From assembly GCA_041583135.1 (NCBI GenBank), contig JBFHGJ010000047.1:1-40412 (forward strand): 40,412 nt of DNA, written 5' to 3'. The notes under the pieces are model-generated. The model had not been told where the DNA came from. It did no database searches and worked only from the letters and a program-made list of their open reading frames with translations. Position numbers and translations under genes: made by a program. Position 1 is the stretch's first letter, and each line of letters starts with the position of its first letter. The DNA is from JABSOG01 sp041583135 (GTDB lineage Bacteria > Pseudomonadota > Gammaproteobacteria > Enterobacterales > Alteromonadaceae). Shown here one piece after another: positions 25,968 to 34,168 of the stretch.

Positions 25968-25981
25968 GAGCATAAATGCTC
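25968..25981 (+). repeat. Dispersed palindromic repeat, partial unit (GAGCATAAATGCTC)
   Basis: The second palindrome of the same unit, in plus orientation, followed by TACATGG. A GGTAGC lies at 25935-25940, so a degraded third unit may span 25935-25990. The gap 25709-26048 holds these repeats and no gene. Confidence 0.55.
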
Positions 25982-26048
25982 TACATGGGGGGCTGGGTTT
26001 GGGCTTTTAGTAAAACAATGCTAAGGGCAATTAAAGGCAGATTTGTTG

Positions 26049-26591
26049 TTATCGGCATTGTCTGTCAAGGTTCGCTCTCATTTTGCTGATCGCATCTGTC
26101 ATCGCTTCGTTTAAGGTATCGAGGATCTCGCCGCGGCCAGTGGCCCAGTTGGTGCTAACACTGTAACCTCTGTAGTATTGAGGCTGGTCAAAAGCTTTGA
26201 CCTCAGGGCTTTTCTTTTCTACTTTAAATACGATGTTGGCCGCCATCGCGGTGTTGACTGAGTGAATGTAAGCTTTAACCAGTGAGACTTTAACTTGTAG
26301 ATATTCTCTGTTTACATCAGGATGAATATTAAAGGTTTTAAGCGCGTCAATTGACCACTGGGTGACGTCGTTTTCAATCACCGAAAAAGCGACCCGACCT
26401 AATGATTTGTTGCTGCGCGCGTCTTTAAACTCTGTCAGCCGGTAAGGGCAGGTTTGCGCCGTAATGTTCATATGATGTTTGGCGTTACGACTGCTGTGCC
26501 GGGCTTCAAACTGATTGTCGATATTGAGTTTAGGTGAATAATGACAACCACTTAGCATGACAATGCCAAGCAAAAGTAGGATTTTTTTCAT
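26049..26591 (-). CDS. Putative lipoprotein
   Basis: A 180-residue protein with the lipoprotein signal MKKILLLLGIVMLSGC (lipobox LSGC). The mature part has TAQTCPYRLTEFKDARSNKSLGRVAF and ends in RANLDRQC, with two further Cys that could pair. The family is not recognised. It follows the 26643-27440 lipoprotein on the same strand after 51 bases, probably as an operon, so the two lipoproteins may work together in the envelope. The ATG at 26591 is chosen for the signal peptide; no clear ribosome site is visible, which fits translation in an operon message. Confidence 0.7.
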   Translation of the reverse strand: MKKILLLLGIVMLSGCHYSPKLNIDNQFEARHSSRNAKHHMNITAQTCPYRLTEFKDARSNKSLGRVAFSVIENDVTQWSIDALKTFNIHPDVNREYLQVKVSLVKAYIHSVNTAMAANIVFKVEKKSPEVKAFDQPQYYRGYSVSTNWATGRGEILDTLNEAMTDAISKMRANLDRQCR

Positions 26592-26642
26592 AAGCGTAGG
26601 GGCAAGCATGGCTTGCCCGTTTCCTTGATTTCGTGGATTTTG

Positions 26643-27440
26643 TTAGCTGACTTTGTTGATGTTGTCGGCTTGGCCGTTCTTTTTAAGACTTCTGGCAATG
26701 GCTTTGGCCAGTTCGTCGATGGTTACGAGCATCGACTCGCGCAGCTGTTTGGGATCTTGTGACATCTTAAGCGCGCTTTCGTCTTTGTTTTTGCCACTGA
26801 CGACATTAATAGAGACACCCACGTTGTCACGATAAAGGTTGTTATCCAAGTGCCAAGGTGTGCTTCTGGCGACGCGGCTATCGGGTTTTTCGCCGAACGG
26901 CTTTAACTTATCGGCTTTAGGTAGCATGGTATTGTAGGCCCACGCTCTTAAAGATTTAAAATCGGCAGTGACCGAATAACCGGCATTGACATACAAAATG
27001 GCTTCTGCATCGGCGGTGTTGTAACTGCGTTCAATGTCTTGAGTCGGTGCGTTTACCAGCACTATGTCGTCAACGTTTAGCCAGTCTACACCTTCGAGTT
27101 CTTTGGCTACCGCCGCCTTTAACGCCTGATTAAAATCAAATTCGACCAAGGCATCTTTGATTGGGGCTATTAGCTTTTCTGCGGTATTGGCTCGGCTGTT
27201 TTCAACGGCAACGTCAATCAAAGCCAGTAGCAAACCGCCACCACCTGCGTTTGCCAAACTAGAGGGGTCAACGTCGGCATTAATTTCAACTTGGGGGACG
27301 GCGATATAAACGTCAACAGAATTGATTTCTTTGGTGACACTGGCACCAACATAGTGGTTTGGTGTGATACCACATCCGGTTAAACCTAAAGTGATCACAA
27401 CGAGGGCGGCTTTGACAAAAGCCGTAGGGAATTTAGTCAT
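26643..27440 (-). CDS. Putative lipoprotein
   Basis: A 265-residue protein with a lipoprotein signal ending in LGLTGCG (lipobox LTGC). The mature part contains VDVYIAVPQVEINADVDPSS, a Gly-rich hydrophobic stretch (AGGGGLLLALIDVAVEN) and LNVDDIVLVNAPTQD, then a C-terminal basic helix with LAKAIARSLKK. The pattern of a strand-rich region giving a predicted quantity per residue resembles small envelope lipoproteins, but I cannot assign a family. The ATG at 27440 has AAGG 9 nt upstream and sits behind a good promoter; the in-frame codons before it precede the signal peptide and overlap that promoter. First gene of a two-lipoprotein operon. Confidence 0.72.
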   Translation of the reverse strand: MTKFPTAFVKAALVVITLGLTGCGITPNHYVGASVTKEINSVDVYIAVPQVEINADVDPSSLANAGGGGLLLALIDVAVENSRANTAEKLIAPIKDALVEFDFNQALKAAVAKELEGVDWLNVDDIVLVNAPTQDIERSYNTADAEAILYVNAGYSVTADFKSLRAWAYNTMLPKADKLKPFGEKPDSRVARSTPWHLDNNLYRDNVGVSINVVSGKNKDESALKMSQDPKQLRESMLVTIDELAKAIARSLKKNGQADNINKVS

Positions 27441-27483
27441 CTCTATTACCTTCTTTTCCATAAATACAAGTTTGACGGGGCGA

Positions 27484-27512
27484 ATATTAATCAAGGGTAA
27501 AGGGGTTGTCAA
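27484..27512 (-). promoter_or_regulatory. Sigma-70 promoter of the two-lipoprotein operon
   Basis: Minus strand: a perfect -35 TTGACA (27507-27512), 17 bp, and -10 TAATAT (27484-27489). The leader is about 37 nt. The rest of the gap 27441-27785 shows only a small hairpin (ATATTGC / GCAATAT at 27575-27592). Confidence 0.65.
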
Positions 27513-27785
27513 TTTTTAGTCAGGCGACGTTATCTAAGTCATTGATTTTTAGTTTTGGCTGTCACGGTTTTTTCATATTGCTGATGCAATATCTTAGCTT
27601 GTTTCAATCTGTTAATCTGGTCGATTGCAATGGATAGTAATTGTCTGTGTTGGCTTTAGTATATTTGTTGACAAAGCTTGAGTAAAAGCAAAGAAATTAA
27701 TTTGCATTTACTGATGTACCCGTCTTTACTTAAGGCGGAGTACAAAACCGTTAACAAGTATAATAAAACAGGCACGGAGGCCAAT

Positions 27786-27905
27786 TTGAGTTTAGTATTT
27801 GGGAGGACGTTAGAGGTGTTTGCCGATACGTTGAAAAAAACGCTGGCGCTGAGTGCGGCAGTCGGAGCGGTGCTTTTTGTATTCACCGCAGCCGTTTATT
27901 TTTAG
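27786..27905 (+). CDS. Candidate 39-residue single-pass membrane peptide
   Basis: A small frame starting with TTG directly behind a full GGAGG ribosome site (27776-27780, 5-nt spacer). A perfect TATAAT lies at 27759-27764, though no convincing -35 box is present. The peptide would be about 39 residues: a basic/amphipathic N-terminal half (FGRTLEVFADTLKKTLAL), then a hydrophobic helix ending in FVFTAAVYF. The same frame is open further upstream (ATG at 27714) but without a ribosome site there. It lies between the lipoprotein operon and metR. No family is recognised. It could instead be chance; conservation would decide. Confidence 0.45.
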   Translation: MSLVFGRTLEVFADTLKKTLALSAAVGAVLFVFTAAVYF

Positions 27906-27934
27906 GTTTCAATCAATTCATACTGGCCTACAGG

Positions 27935-28822
27935 CTATTTTGTTATCGACTTTGCCAATTCGATGAATTGCTGTTGGTACAATGGCCGCTGTTCGCCTGC
28001 TCTAAAACCAAGGCAAAGGGTTTTGAATATGCCTTTGTCACCAAGAGGCAAAGGGCTGATATTCAGCTGTTTGGCATGCTGCTCTACCAACCAACGGGGC
28101 AGGGCGGCAACGGCGCGCCCAGCATCGACCATTTGCAGCATGATCTCGGTGGTTTCGACAAACCGGTGCTTTTTCACCGTGCAGCCCGCCGGAGTTAAAA
28201 AGGCGCTGAAAATATCCAATCTACTGTGTTCAACCGGATAGGTAACCAAAGTTTCTCCGGCGAGCATAGCGGGGTAAATACGCGAGTGCTGCGTTAATGG
28301 ACTGTCACTGTTTACCGCTAAAACATGTTCATATTCAAATACTTCAATATACTCCAAGCGTTTGTGTATGAGCGGGTCGGGGGTGATTAAAACATCGATT
28401 TCAAACCCCAATAAAGCGCCGATCCCTCCAAACTCTGCCGCTCGGCATACGTCTACGTCTACCTCTGGGTAGCGCTTTAAATAGGGGGCGACGACTTTTA
28501 GTAGCCATTCATAACAGGGATGGCATTCCATTCCGATGCGTAGTGTGCCTCGCGTACCTTGGGCAATATCACTAAGCCATTGTTCGGCATGAGCAAATTG
28601 TGGCAACAAGCGCTTGGCAAGCCCCAATAAATGCTCTCCAGCGGGGCTTAAACGCAAGTTTCGACCGTGTTTTTGCCAAATACACACTCCAAGCTGTTGT
28701 TCGAGTTTTTTTATGCCATGGCTCAATGCCGATTGGGTTAAACACAGCTCTTGAGCTGCGGCGGTTAAGGTGCCTAGCCTATGTACAGCTTCAATAATGG
28801 CGAGGTGTGAGCGTTCAATCAT
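27935..28822 (-). CDS. metR: MetR, LysR-type regulator of methionine biosynthesis
   Basis: A 295-residue LysR-family activator. The N-terminal winged helix-turn-helix (residues about 1-60, LGTLTAAAQELCLTQSALSHGIKKLEQQLG) is followed by a periplasmic-binding-like effector domain that in MetR senses homocysteine. ECHPCYEWLLKVVAPYL and DVLITPDPL fit MetR. It is divergent from metE, with a MetR consensus site in the 117-bp gap, the classic arrangement in which MetR activates metE and represses itself. Confidence 0.93.
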   Translation of the reverse strand: MIERSHLAIIEAVHRLGTLTAAAQELCLTQSALSHGIKKLEQQLGVCIWQKHGRNLRLSPAGEHLLGLAKRLLPQFAHAEQWLSDIAQGTRGTLRIGMECHPCYEWLLKVVAPYLKRYPEVDVDVCRAAEFGGIGALLGFEIDVLITPDPLIHKRLEYIEVFEYEHVLAVNSDSPLTQHSRIYPAMLAGETLVTYPVEHSRLDIFSAFLTPAGCTVKKHRFVETTEIMLQMVDAGRAVAALPRWLVEQHAKQLNISPLPLGDKGIFKTLCLGFRAGEQRPLYQQQFIELAKSITK

Positions 28823-28846
28823 AATATCAACAAGTTGGCTTTTATA

Positions 28847-28859
28847 TGAATTTAATTCA
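28847..28859. promoter_or_regulatory. MetR binding site
   Basis: TGAATTTAATTCA matches the MetR consensus TGAA-N5-TTCA exactly. It is 25 bp from the metR start codon and 81 bp from metE. A weaker half site (TGAAAATAAACC) follows at about 28868-28879. Confidence 0.8.
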
Positions 28860-28939
28860 TCTATTGATGAAAATAAACCATTTTTATTAATGGTTAATGC
28901 CCGTTATGCTGGCCTCACCTTAATAAATTGGATGGATAG

Positions 28940-31216
28940 ATGGCCAAATTGCATAACCTAGGCTTACCGCGTATTGGTGAGAAGCGACAACTAAAGAAAG
29001 CACTGGAAAGTTACTGGAAGGGTAAATCAGACGCAGAGCAGTTGCTACAGTGTGCAGCCAGTGTACAGCAACAAAACTTTGCTCGCTCAAGTGCGTTAGA
29101 CTTTTTACAAGTGGGCGATTTTTCGTTTTATGATCAAGTGCTTGATTGTAGTTTTATGCTTGGCAATGTGCCTGAGCGCGTTTTAGAGCAAAACTATGAC
29201 CCGTTGGATGTTTATTTTAGGGCGGCTCGCGGTCGTTCTCCTGCCGATAGTTGCGGCTGTGGCGTATCGGCCGGTGAAATGACCAAGTGGTTTGACACCA
29301 ATTATCATTATATTGTGCCTGAGTTTACCGGCGATACTCAGTTTAGTCTCAACCCTGAGGTGTTAATAGAGCAGGTACAACAAGCAAAGGCATGTGGTAA
29401 GGCAATAAAACCTGTGGTGATAGGGCCTGTAACCTACTTGTGGCTGGGCAAGGCAAAAGACGGCAGCGATAAACTCAAATTGCTGAAAGACTTGTTGCCG
29501 GTATATGCCGAATTGTTTGAAGTGCTAGATAAAGAAGGTGTTCAGTGGATACAAATCGATGAACCAGCGCTGGTAACTGAACTTGAGCCGCAGTGGCAAC
29601 AAGCCTATTTGACGGCGTATCGTTATCTCGCCGCCAGAAAGGTCAAACTGTTGCTGACCACCTATTTTGGCGAGCTAAAAGACAACCTTGCGCTGGTTGC
29701 GAGCTTACCGGTCGATGGGGTTCATATAGATGCCATTCGCGCCAAAAAAGAAGTGGACGCGCTTAAAGCGTTGCTCGACCCCGGTCAGGTGCTGTCTGTT
29801 GGCCTAGTAGATGGGCGTAATATTTGGAAAACCGACCTCAACCAAGCGCTTGATTTTATTGAGCCAATTGCCAAAGAATTAGGAGAGCGATTGTGGTTGG
29901 CTCCTTCTTGTTCACTACTACACGTGCCTGTCGATTTGGCTTTTGAAACGGCACTTGATGAACAAATCAAAGACTGGCTGGCATTTGCCGTGCAAAAACT
30001 TGAAGAACTAGAGGTTATTGCTGTAGCGCTCAAACAAGGTAGAGAAGCGGTCGCAAAGGTACTGGCGCAAAATGCGCAAAGCCTACAAAACAGACGAACC
30101 TGTCGCCGGGTAACCGACGATAGAGTTGCCGAGGCGCAGGCGTCGATTAAGGCGGCGAGCTTTGAACGCAAAAGTAGGTTTGAACAAAGAGCGAAATTAC
30201 AGCGTGACAGGTTGAACCTGCCACTTTACCCAACAACGACCATTGGTTCTTTTCCGCAGACGCCACATATCCGAAAAGCACGTCGGCAGTTTAAAACCGG
30301 CGAGTTAAATCAAGCGCAATATGTTGAGCAAATGCAGGCGGAAATTGCCGATTGTATTGCACGACAAGAAAGACTTGGGCTTGATGTGCTGGTGCATGGC
30401 GAAGCTGAACGCAACGATATGGTGGAGTATTTTGGTGAGCAATTGCAGGGCTTTGTGTTTACCCAAAACGGCTGGGTGCAAAGTTATGGCTCACGCTGCG
30501 TTAAGCCACCGGTGATTTATGGTGATGTTTCACGACCCAAACCGATGACCGTCGAGTGGACGCGGTACGCCCAGTCGCTCAGCGCCAAACCGGTAAAAGG
30601 CATGTTGACAGGGCCTGTGACCATACTTAACTGGTCTTTCGTACGAGATGATCAACCACGGGCCAAAACTTGTGAGCAACTGGCATTGGCGGTGCGAGAA
30701 GAAGTGCTGGACCTAGAGCGAGCTGGCATTGAGATCATTCAAATCGATGAGGCAGCGCTAAGAGAAGGGCTGCCCCTTAGAAAATCACAGTGGCAGGATT
30801 ATCTCGACTGGGCAGTGGGTTGCTTTAAATTGTGCGCCAACGGCGTGCTCGACAGCACCCAAATACACACCCATATGTGTTACTCACAGTTTAACGATAT
30901 TATCGAAGCTATTGCTAAAATGGACGCCGATGTCATTACCATTGAAACGTCACGTTCAGATATGGCTTTGCTGAGCGTCTTTGAGCGCTTCAATTACCCA
31001 AATGAAATCGGTCCCGGCGTTTACGACATTCATTCGCCCAACATTCCGAGTGTCGAGAGTATTGTGCAGCTGATAAGCATGGCAGCGAAATACATTCCAA
31101 AGCAAAGACTATGGATAAACCCAGACTGCGGCCTTAAAACTCGCAACTGGGATGAGGTCACCCCAGCACTTAGCAACATGCTAAAAGCAACAGAACAACT
31201 AAGGCAACAAGCCTAG
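28940..31216 (+). CDS. metE: MetE, cobalamin-independent methionine synthase
   Basis: A 758-residue enzyme transferring methyl from 5-methyltetrahydropteroyl-triglutamate to homocysteine. It has the two-barrel layout of the family. The N-terminal domain begins with LGLPRIGEKRQLKKALESYW; the C-terminal catalytic domain starts near TTTIGSFPQT. Zinc ligands are present at His645, Cys647 (HTHMCYSQF), Glu669 (ITIETSRS) and Cys730 (NPDCGLKTR), each four positions after the E. coli residues. GGAT precedes the ATG. It is controlled by the divergent metR and its operator. It reaches its stop 4 bases before a GGTGTCAGACACC repeat. Confidence 0.97.
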   Translation: MAKLHNLGLPRIGEKRQLKKALESYWKGKSDAEQLLQCAASVQQQNFARSSALDFLQVGDFSFYDQVLDCSFMLGNVPERVLEQNYDPLDVYFRAARGRSPADSCGCGVSAGEMTKWFDTNYHYIVPEFTGDTQFSLNPEVLIEQVQQAKACGKAIKPVVIGPVTYLWLGKAKDGSDKLKLLKDLLPVYAELFEVLDKEGVQWIQIDEPALVTELEPQWQQAYLTAYRYLAARKVKLLLTTYFGELKDNLALVASLPVDGVHIDAIRAKKEVDALKALLDPGQVLSVGLVDGRNIWKTDLNQALDFIEPIAKELGERLWLAPSCSLLHVPVDLAFETALDEQIKDWLAFAVQKLEELEVIAVALKQGREAVAKVLAQNAQSLQNRRTCRRVTDDRVAEAQASIKAASFERKSRFEQRAKLQRDRLNLPLYPTTTIGSFPQTPHIRKARRQFKTGELNQAQYVEQMQAEIADCIARQERLGLDVLVHGEAERNDMVEYFGEQLQGFVFTQNGWVQSYGSRCVKPPVIYGDVSRPKPMTVEWTRYAQSLSAKPVKGMLTGPVTILNWSFVRDDQPRAKTCEQLALAVREEVLDLERAGIEIIQIDEAALREGLPLRKSQWQDYLDWAVGCFKLCANGVLDSTQIHTHMCYSQFNDIIEAIAKMDADVITIETSRSDMALLSVFERFNYPNEIGPGVYDIHSPNIPSVESIVQLISMAAKYIPKQRLWINPDCGLKTRNWDEVTPALSNMLKATEQLRQQA

Positions 31217-31220
31217 TCAA

Positions 31221-31309
31221 GGTGTCAGACACCAAAATTATAGGGACTTTGTTTAAAATCAATCAGTTGCGAAAATCCTACAGAATATTTGGAGTTGGTG
31301 TCTGACACC
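31221..31309. repeat. GGTGTCAGACACC-bounded repeat element
   Basis: GGTGTCAGACACC (31221-31233) and its reverse complement GGTGTCTGACACC (31297-31309) bound a 63-bp AT-rich interior. Each end is itself nearly palindromic. It resembles the AGGGGTCAG...CTGACCCCT element at 13984-14049 and REP-type sequences associated with RAYT transposases. It lies just after the metE stop and may act as its terminator. Confidence 0.7.
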
Positions 31310-31323
31310 TGAGAGGATTTCAC

Positions 31324-31392
31324 ATGTCTTTGAGCTTAACTGGTTGATTTTTATGATAAGTTAAGCTGGCTTGGTGTCAGACACCTTGATTT
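31324..31392 (+). repeat. 69-bp direct repeat, copy 1
   Basis: Begins ATGTCTTTGAGCTTAACTGG and ends with GGTGTCAGACACCTTGATTT. It differs from copy 2 (31431-31499) at one position. Copy starts are 107 bp apart. A further GGTGTCAGACACT core lies between them at 31404-31416. Confidence 0.85.
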
Positions 31393-31430
31393 TTCGAGTT
31401 TTAGGTGTCAGACACTTACTAGGTTATCAG

Positions 31431-31499
31431 ATGTCTTTGAGCTTAACTGGTTGATTTTTATGACAAGTTAAGCTGGCTTGGTGTCAGACACCTTGATTT
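31431..31499 (+). repeat. 69-bp direct repeat, copy 2, overlapping the transporter 3' end
   Basis: The second copy runs into the convergent transporter gene: bases 31468-31499 are at once repeat and the last ten codons plus stop of that gene. Confidence 0.85.
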
Positions 31500-33024
31500 G
31501 GGATTGGAGGCGATAGAGCCACTTGGCGTAGAGGTAGATGCCGACGCCGGAGATGGCGCCTACGGTGGCGATGATGTACCACGCCATGCCGATGTCGTTG
31601 GCTTGATATAGGGTGGTGGTCATGGCCTCTGCGGATTTGCCGGTGTAGCTAACTAGGGTGTCGAACGCTTCGCCGTTTTTGATGTTGTCGATTATTGTGC
31701 GGCTCATGCCGAGTTCGGCAAGATACTCTCTGGCCAATAGGTCTTTACTGGCGTATTGGTCGTAGAGCCATGGCGCAAGCTTGCCCTCTAAGGTCCAGCC
31801 GATGCCTTGCGGCAGCATAACAAAGCCAAGGTACATGGCTTTTTTGTCCGCCGGGGCAATGTTGCCCATAAACTCGCCTTTTTTGGGGCTTAGCAGCATT
31901 TCACCTAAGCTGAATATGGCAATGGCGACGACCATGGCCCATGCTGCGGGTGTAAAGCCGACGGTAAACATGGCGATTACGCACAAAACGCAGCCTAGCA
32001 GCATGGAACTTAATATGCGGTACTTCGCGCTGGCGGCCGCCACCAAAAAGCAGGTGGTGGCTATCATCAAAAAGTTTACGCTCATCAGGTATTCGGGCAT
32101 CACTTTGCTGCCTTCGTGATTTAGCCCCAAAAGGCCAATCCAAATGGCGTTGTCGGTGCCTTGCGGGCCGAACAAGTCGGTGACGATGGTGGCGGTATTT
32201 ACCCAGTCTTCGATGTGTTTTGGCAACACGTCAAACATGGCGTTAAACATAAACCAAAAGCCCGAAAATGCCAGCATGTAGCCGAGTACAAGCGGTTTGG
32301 TGACTTCTTTTAGGGCCTCTTGGTAGAGCGGTTTTTGGCTGAGTTCGCCGGATTTGACTTTGGCTTTGCGCGCTTCACGTTCAGCCTTATCTGGTTCGTT
32401 ATACATCAGCAGCAATAAAAAGTTGAGTGAGATCACCATGGCGCATGCGTAAAATAAGTGTTCCCAACTCAACTGGCGTAGTTGCACCGCAACCAGTGGC
32501 CCAAGCCAGCCGCCGATGTTGACCAATTGATAGAATATGCCCCATGCCATGGTTGAGGTTTCGCGCCGAACCGATTTGACCATGGTACCTTGAATGCCGG
32601 GCTTGAAGATGCCGGTGCCAAATGCCAGCAATATGGCGCCCAGTGTAAAGCCGCCAAAGCTGGGAAACCAGGCCATGGTCAAGTAGGCGGCAATTTTGAT
32701 GACTGTCGATAGGGCGATGGTTTGCTTATAACCGAAGCGGTCGGCAGTACCGCCTAAAAATATCGGCACAAAGGTTTGAGTCATGGCAAATACCAGCATG
32801 ATGGTGCCATAGTCACTCATGGTCAGTCCCAATCCGCCTTTTGATACGGCGTCGGTGGCATAAATGCTGGCGCTGGCCTTGACCCCGTAATAAGCGATAC
32901 GTTCGATGATCTCCATGCCGCCGACCAACCAAAAAATATAACCAAGGCTTAAAAGCGATGCCCAAAGGCCAAGTTGCTTCACCTCTTGTAAATCGTTGTC
33001 GGCATAGGTATTGTGTACGCTCAT
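31468..33024 (-). CDS. POT-type (proton-dependent oligopeptide) MFS transporter
   Basis: A 518-residue inner-membrane protein with at least 12 hydrophobic segments. GMEIIERIAYYGVKAS near the start corresponds to the ExxER.xYYG motif of POT/PTR2 carriers, and GGTADRFGYKQT matches the MFS loop 2-3 motif. NIGGWLGPLVAVQL and SLGEMLLSPKKGEF are further POT-like landmarks. It probably imports di- or tripeptides or a related solute with protons; the substrate is not established. The ATG at 33024 has GGAG about 10 nt upstream. The last ten residues (about QIKVSDTKPA) are encoded by a dispersed repeat, so the native C-terminus has been replaced or extended. The gene converges with metE. Confidence 0.88.
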   Translation of the reverse strand: MSVHNTYADNDLQEVKQLGLWASLLSLGYIFWLVGGMEIIERIAYYGVKASASIYATDAVSKGGLGLTMSDYGTIMLVFAMTQTFVPIFLGGTADRFGYKQTIALSTVIKIAAYLTMAWFPSFGGFTLGAILLAFGTGIFKPGIQGTMVKSVRRETSTMAWGIFYQLVNIGGWLGPLVAVQLRQLSWEHLFYACAMVISLNFLLLLMYNEPDKAEREARKAKVKSGELSQKPLYQEALKEVTKPLVLGYMLAFSGFWFMFNAMFDVLPKHIEDWVNTATIVTDLFGPQGTDNAIWIGLLGLNHEGSKVMPEYLMSVNFLMIATTCFLVAAASAKYRILSSMLLGCVLCVIAMFTVGFTPAAWAMVVAIAIFSLGEMLLSPKKGEFMGNIAPADKKAMYLGFVMLPQGIGWTLEGKLAPWLYDQYASKDLLAREYLAELGMSRTIIDNIKNGEAFDTLVSYTGKSAEAMTTTLYQANDIGMAWYIIATVGAISGVGIYLYAKWLYRLQSQIKVSDTKPA

Positions 33025-33057
33025 AGCGGGCAAACTCCAAAATTCTTGCGAAGGTTT

Positions 33058-33085
33058 ATTGTACACAATAAAAAGTTAATCGCAA
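33058..33085 (-). promoter_or_regulatory. Probable promoter of the POT transporter
   Basis: Minus strand: TTGCGA (33080-33085), 16 bp, TACAAT (33058-33063). An ATTGT..ACAAT inverted pair overlaps the -10 box and could be an operator. Confidence 0.5.
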
Positions 33086-33186
33086 CGATGGCTTTAATGC
33101 TTTGAGCGGCTTCACAGGGTCGCAACCTAAGGTTATAGTGTGCTCTTACACAAGCAACTTTGTCGCGGCGGGATTTAACTACTTCT

Positions 33187-33624
33187 ATGGAAATCTTTTT
33201 ATCTGTCAAACCTTCACCTGCTGATCTGGCAGGGCTGTTCGAGTCCGACTCGCCCGTGGTGTTTGCCCCAGCATGGCACTTGGTTGCTGAGCACGAACGT
33301 CATCACAATGTTGTCGTTGTCAGCGAAAACCCCTCTGAATTTCCAATTGGCCTTGAATTTAGGCCGCAATCCAACGATGAAGAAGAACAAGATATTTGGC
33401 TTATCATCGTTGCCCGCAGTTTGTCGCAAAAATTGCGTTGTCGCACTTTGTTTTTAGGTAATCCGGTTGAACCTGAACACCCTTATCTGGATGTCGTCTT
33501 TGATTGTGGCTTGGCATTTTTGGCCGATGACATGGATTCGGTTTGGGCCAATGAGGGCGATGGACCTATTCGCATTATCGAACGATTGCCTCAGTGGGAC
33601 TGCCCTATGCAGGGTTTAAAATAG
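33187..33624 (+). CDS. Uncharacterised soluble protein
   Basis: About 145 residues, no signal peptide or membrane helix, acidic. Visible segments are PVVFAPAWHLVAEHERHHNVVVVSEN, EEEQDIWLIIVARSL and a C-terminal IIERLPQWDCP. I do not recognise the family. The codon use and composition look like the neighbours. The ATG at 33187 is chosen over a TTG at 33160; neither has a strong ribosome site. It is divergent from the POT transporter and convergent with the predicted small RNA. Confidence 0.6.
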   Translation: MEIFLSVKPSPADLAGLFESDSPVVFAPAWHLVAEHERHHNVVVVSENPSEFPIGLEFRPQSNDEEEQDIWLIIVARSLSQKLRCRTLFLGNPVEPEHPYLDVVFDCGLAFLADDMDSVWANEGDGPIRIIERLPQWDCPMQGLK

Positions 33625-33645
33625 GCGCTTGAGAAACACGGAGGG

Positions 33646-33738
33646 AAAAACGCAGAGGCCCGAAGCTGAAACGGTAAAGAACAACCTTGTTCGCCTCTGC
33701 CGATAAAGGAAGAACAGACACTGCTAATATCAAACAGT
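33646..33738 (-). ncRNA. Candidate CRP-activated small RNA (about 93 nt)
   Basis: The predicted start is A at 33738, 7 bases after a TATCAT -10 box that sits under a perfect CRP site. The predicted end is after a GCAGAGGC (33693-33700) / GCCTCTGC (33652-33659) stem followed by GTTTTT. The 33-base interior can itself fold (GAACAA..TTGTTC). No ribosome site plus start codon lies inside the predicted transcript, although a 74-codon frame crosses it. Part of the 3' end resembles CTCCGTGTTTCTC intergenic repeats, so the terminator may have been borrowed from one. It is a new candidate, with no similarity recognised to CyaR or Spot 42. Confidence 0.4.
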
Positions 33739-33744
33739 GGGTAA

Positions 33745-33787
33745 ATGATAACGCCATACCTTGGCAAAAACTGTGAACAAGCTCACA
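33745..33787 (-). promoter_or_regulatory. CRP operator with class II spacing to a minus-strand promoter
   Basis: AAACTGTGA / TCACAGTTT (33769-33790) is a perfect 9-bp palindrome around TGTGA-N6-TCACA (33772-33787). The minus-strand -10 TATCAT at 33745-33750 places the start at 33738 and the operator centre at -41.5. On the plus strand the best -10 (TATAGT, 33804-33809) would put the operator at -36.5, which is the wrong helical phase. Regulation of module B, 380 bp downstream, is still possible. Confidence 0.6.
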
Positions 33788-34168
33788 GTTTGCTATGTTG
33801 AGGTATAGTTGAGGTAAAGGCTGAAGCAAAACTTTGTATTGACAGTCATTGGCAGCGACGTCAATTTTCAGTGTTCAGGGCAAAAACTCGGCGAATACCA
33901 TGAATTATCTATGGTTAGATTAACCGATTGGAACTTTATGTGTACTCGTCAGTCATAGTGACAAACCACTGAGATAGCACCTGATGCTAAGCGCTTTTTT
34001 CACCGAGACATTTTTGTTGACTCTTTGGCTGCTGGTGGACTTTTAAACTTTGCTTGACTAGGCACTAAGAGTGTGTTTTTTTAGGCGAGAAGATGACAAT
34101 TTACCTGCTTTGCGCTTTGGTGTATCAGCGTCACAAAAGCAGAAAAAATAAGCAATAGGGAACAGACA
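33788..34168 (+). other. Leader and promoter region of module B, no gene seen
   Basis: About 380 bases upstream of the barrel gene. A perfect TTGACA lies at 33839-33844 but the -10 at the right distance (CAATTT) is poor, so the module B promoter is not located with confidence. No open frame of note is present. Confidence 0.4.

Noticed and set aside
27656..27886. 76-codon minus-strand frame opposite the small membrane peptide
   Set aside because: It is antisense to the better-supported short frame and lacks a ribosome site.
13984..31492. A complete insertion sequence or transposase gene linked to the GGGGTCAG/GGTGTCAG repeats
   Set aside because: No transposase-like reading frame is present. 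Only the short repeat parts are seen, so a mobile element is not called.
33605..33829. 74-codon minus-strand frame across the CRP site and small RNA
   Set aside because: Its start lies upstream of the predicted transcription start and spans the CRP operator and terminator. A protein reading is less consistent than an RNA gene.
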